DNA of 64,000 nucleotides from Psychrobacter submarinus (GTDB taxonomy: Bacteria > Pseudomonadota > Gammaproteobacteria > Pseudomonadales > Moraxellaceae): contig NZ_CAJHBQ010000001.1 in NCBI RefSeq assembly GCF_904846685.1, positions 868,001 through 932,000 on the forward strand, written 5' to 3'. The stretch's first letter is position 1; each line of letters opens with the position of its first letter. Shown here one piece after another: positions 61,659 through 64,000 of this stretch. The notes beneath the pieces were generated by a model that was not told where the DNA came from, ran no database searches, and worked only from the letters and a program-made list of their open reading frames with translations. Made by a program: the position numbers and the translations under genes.

Positions 61659-62216
61659 ATGAATAAGTTAATGCTTACAAGTGCCCTATTATGTGGTTCA
61701 GCTCTAGCGGTAACCGGTTGTCAAACGGTCGAAGGCCAATTGCAAACGGGTAATCCTATCGATCAACCTACGCTACAGTCGGTGATTAAAACTACCGATG
61801 CAAGCAATCGCGAAATAGGTCAAGTCTATTTGCGTCCAGTAGAGAGCGGCGTACAAGTCTATGGTAAGCTGATGAACTTGCAGCCAGGTAAGACTGTATC
61901 ATTACACATTCATGAGACTGGTAGTTGTGCCAACATGGGTAAAGCGGCAGGTGGACATTTCAATCCTGACAATAACCCGCACTCAAACCCAGACGACATG
62001 AATGGTCACGCGGGTGACTTGCCAAACTTAACCGCTAACGAAGATGGCGTAGCCACAATAAACTACGTCAGTAAAAAGATAGCAGCTACAAAAACGGGTA
62101 AATACAGTGTCAATCGCTTAGCCTTTATCGTTCATGGCGGCGTTGATGATTATACGAGTCAGCCTTCAGGTGACTCAGGTGCGCGCGTAGCTTGTGGTAT
62201 CATCGGTACTGTCTAA
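61659..62216 (+). CDS. sodC: Cu/Zn superoxide dismutase, lipoprotein
   Basis: 185 residues. Lipobox AVTGC gives a lipidated Cys at ~21, so the enzyme is probably anchored in the envelope and protects against superoxide there. Metal ligands are seen in SLHIHETGSC, GGHFNPDNNPH, NGHAGDLPNL and FIVHGG; the disulfide Cys are in GSC and RVACGII; the Arg near the active site is in GDSGARVACG. Strong AATGGGAGAG ribosome site. With copA and copZ elsewhere, it needs copper delivery to the envelope. Confidence 0.94.
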   Translation: MNKLMLTSALLCGSALAVTGCQTVEGQLQTGNPIDQPTLQSVIKTTDASNREIGQVYLRPVESGVQVYGKLMNLQPGKTVSLHIHETGSCANMGKAAGGHFNPDNNPHSNPDDMNGHAGDLPNLTANEDGVATINYVSKKIAATKTGKYSVNRLAFIVHGGVDDYTSQPSGDSGARVACGIIGTV

Positions 62217-62255
62217 GATAAGACTTGCTAATATAAGACTTTATATTATGAATAA

Positions 62256-62288
62256 CAAAAACCTCTTAGCCGGCTAAGAGGTTTTTTT
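62256..62288. terminator. Bidirectional terminator between sodC and topA
   Basis: A continuous 20-bp palindrome (CCTCTTAGCC then GGCTAAGAGG) within A- and T-runs. Confidence 0.88.
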
Positions 62289-62460
62289 ATGGCGTTTAAT
62301 AACTATTAGAGTGAACAAAAGATATAATCGATACCTTTTAAAAATGACATGGCGCTGCTGGGATGAATTTTGCGCAGCATCTGTGATAACAGCACGCAAG
62401 CACAATTTATACCAGTAGCGCCCCAGTTTATAACCGTTTTACTTCAAACTGGCTATATTA

Positions 62461-64000
62461 CTATTCTTCTACCCACTCGCCTTTACGCCAGTAGACGCCC
62501 CAACGCGTGGCCTTGCCGTTTTTCTCGGAGCCGATGTATTGCTCTTTTTTCTTACGTGACCAGCGCAAAATAGTCGGGTTACCATCTGGATCTTCATCGG
62601 GCCCTTCAAATAAATACTGGAACTTATCATCCATTTTATCTTGAATAGGACGCAGCTCAGCGAGTTTCGGCGCACGTGTCTCGCGCACTTTTGGGAACTT
62701 AGACGCAGCTAAGAACATACCAGCTGCCCCCTCACGCAAGATAAAATAATCATCGTGCTTAGTGGACTTAAGATCCGGCAGATGAATAGGATCCATACGC
62801 GGCGGCGCAGGCTCGCCAGTCTTTAATACTTTACGGGTGTTGTCGCAGTTTTGACAAGCAAAGTAAGGCCCGAAGCGTCCAGTCTTAAGCTCCATCTGCC
62901 CATCACACTTGTTGCAATCAATGGTTGGCGCATCAGAGCCAGGGACTTCAAACTTACCTTCTTCTAAAATATAGCCATCGCAGTCTGGGTTATTACCGCA
63001 AACGTGCAACTTGAGACCGCCATCGACGATATAGCCATTCATCGCAGTACCACATTTCGGGCAGCGTTTTTTCTCCATCAAGTCTTTGACTTCAGCGGCC
63101 TCATCATCTGTGTCGCCATCGTCAAGACTGGCAAACGCTTCAACTGGCATGAGGTTCTTAGTGCCTTTACAGCGCTCTTTTGGCGGTAAGTTATAACCCG
63201 TGCAGCCTAAGAATACACCTGTAGAGCCGGTACGTAATTGCATAGGGCGATCACATATATGGCAGTGCACATCGGGCACATCGGTGGGATCGTTTGGACG
63301 CATACCGTCTTTGTCTTTGGCATGCTCGACTTTATGCTTAAAATCAACATAGAAGTTATCTAGTACATCTTTCCAGTCGCTATCACCTTCAGCAACATGA
63401 TCAAGCTTGTCCTCGAGCGCCGCGGTAAAGGTATAATCCATCAAGTCAGGGAAGCTGTCGGTCAATCTATCAGTGACGATATCGCCCATCTTTTCGGCAA
63501 ATAGACGCTTGTTTTCAAGCTTGACATAGCCGCGATCTTGAATGGTCGAGATGATAGAAGCATAAGTCGAGGGACGACCGATACCTTTTTTCTCAAGCTC
63601 TTTGACCAGACTTGCCTCAGTATAGCGCGGTGGCGGCTTGGTAAAGTGTTGGCTCGGATCGAGCTTATCTAGGGTGAGCTTATCGCCTTTTTTGACATCA
63701 GGGAGCAGCGTATCATCAGTTTTGGCCGGCGGCATAACACGAGTATAGCCATCAAAAGTCATCGTACGGCCGCGCGCTTTTAGCTCAACATTACCCGCCT
63801 CTACCAAAAGATTGACTGATAGATACTTAGCAGGCGTCATCTGACAAGCCACAAACTGCCGCCAAATCAGCTCATATAGACGAATAGCATCACGCTCAAC
63901 GCCTTTTAATTGCGTCGATTTCATGTTGACATTCGAGGGACGAATCGCTTCGTGCGCCTCTTGCGCGTTTTGTTTGTTACCGTAGAAGTTTGGCTTTTCG
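62461..64000 (-). CDS. topA: DNA topoisomerase I, C-terminal part (cut by window edge)
   Basis: The frame is open to the window edge, so the N-terminal part, including the catalytic Tyr region, is outside. Seen here: QEAHEAIRPS (topo IA signature), KGIGRPSTYASIISTIQDRG, and then three Cys4 zinc-ribbon units (CHICDRP.., CPKCGTAM.., CNKCDGQM..) followed by a basic C-terminal domain ending WRKGEWVEE. The enzyme relaxes negative supercoils. The ATG at 63924 within the frame is internal and not the gene start. Confidence 0.95.
   Translation of the reverse strand, partial: EKPNFYGNKQNAQEAHEAIRPSNVNMKSTQLKGVERDAIRLYELIWRQFVACQMTPAKYLSVNLLVEAGNVELKARGRTMTFDGYTRVMPPAKTDDTLLPDVKKGDKLTLDKLDPSQHFTKPPPRYTEASLVKELEKKGIGRPSTYASIISTIQDRGYVKLENKRLFAEKMGDIVTDRLTDSFPDLMDYTFTAALEDKLDHVAEGDSDWKDVLDNFYVDFKHKVEHAKDKDGMRPNDPTDVPDVHCHICDRPMQLRTGSTGVFLGCTGYNLPPKERCKGTKNLMPVEAFASLDDGDTDDEAAEVKDLMEKKRCPKCGTAMNGYIVDGGLKLHVCGNNPDCDGYILEEGKFEVPGSDAPTIDCNKCDGQMELKTGRFGPYFACQNCDNTRKVLKTGEPAPPRMDPIHLPDLKSTKHDDYFILREGAAGMFLAASKFPKVRETRAPKLAELRPIQDKMDDKFQYLFEGPDEDPDGNPTILRWSRKKKEQYIGSEKNGKATRWGVYWRKGEWVEE

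Overview
The window is a chromosomal segment of a gammaproteobacterium of the Moraxellaceae, most likely Psychrobacter. This rests on moderate to low GC, on protein sequences and lengths that match that group from memory (Pseudomonas/Moraxellaceae-type isocitrate lyase, malate synthase G, pyrC next to rnt, hda-perM-purM-purN), and on MITE-like repeats. No rRNA is present, so the genus is an inference. Nearly all space is used by complete genes; only topA is cut, by the right edge.

Layout. 0.1-8.8 kb: transketolase, seryl-tRNA synthetase, a YcxB-like membrane protein, Dps, a DUF2057 protein, Hda and a PerM-type permease. 9-16 kb: purM-purN, a succinate-semialdehyde-type dehydrogenase, a LysR regulator and isocitrate lyase. 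16-24 kb: CYTH-CHAD triphosphatase, an L,D-transpeptidase, an unknown membrane protein, argG, pyrC, rnt and tRNA-Glu(UUC). 24.6-35.5 kb, all on the minus strand: a BLUF photoreceptor with a membrane tail, ispD, ftsB, eno, copA, a CopZ-like chaperone, a cysteine-less HMA-like protein, kdsA, a tnpB-only IS200/IS605-type element and pyrG. The widely conserved pyrG-kdsA-eno-ftsB-ispD order is thus interrupted by copper genes and by the tnpB element. 35.7-39.3 kb: two paralogous porins, with a complete IS982-family element (6-bp target duplication) inserted into the leader of one. 39.9-43.2 kb: malate synthase G and MiaE. 43.4-48.2 kb: four small, extremely hydrophilic proteins downstream of polyphosphate kinase, then mtgA. 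48.4-55.2 kb: a glutaredoxin-like protein, an LldD-type dehydrogenase, a rhomboid protease, a MipA/OmpV protein, an AT-rich two-gene cassette and fumC. 55.4-64 kb: a 5-FTHF cyclo-ligase family protein, a Na+/H+ antiporter, Lon, a META-like lipoprotein, a lipoprotein Cu/Zn SOD and the C-terminal part of topA.

How the genes fit together. The glyoxylate shunt (aceA, glcB) with fumC and the LldD-type enzyme points to growth on two- and three-carbon acids. De novo purine and pyrimidine steps (purM, purN, pyrC, pyrG) are spread through the window. A stress set includes Dps, SodC, Lon, polyphosphate kinase and the copper module.

Most notable non-textbook content: (1) three 278-bp TA-flanked elements whose internal hairpin shows compensatory base changes between copies; (2) a 172-bp full-length imperfect palindrome sharing the same outer 9 bp; (3) a run of four probably disordered small proteins; (4) a low-GC overlapping gene pair at 52.67-53.66 kb; (5) a TnpB lacking the usual RuvC-II acidic residue but carrying glutamates about 40 residues downstream; (6) the IS982 insertion in a duplicated porin leader. 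No CRISPR array, prophage or rRNA was seen.
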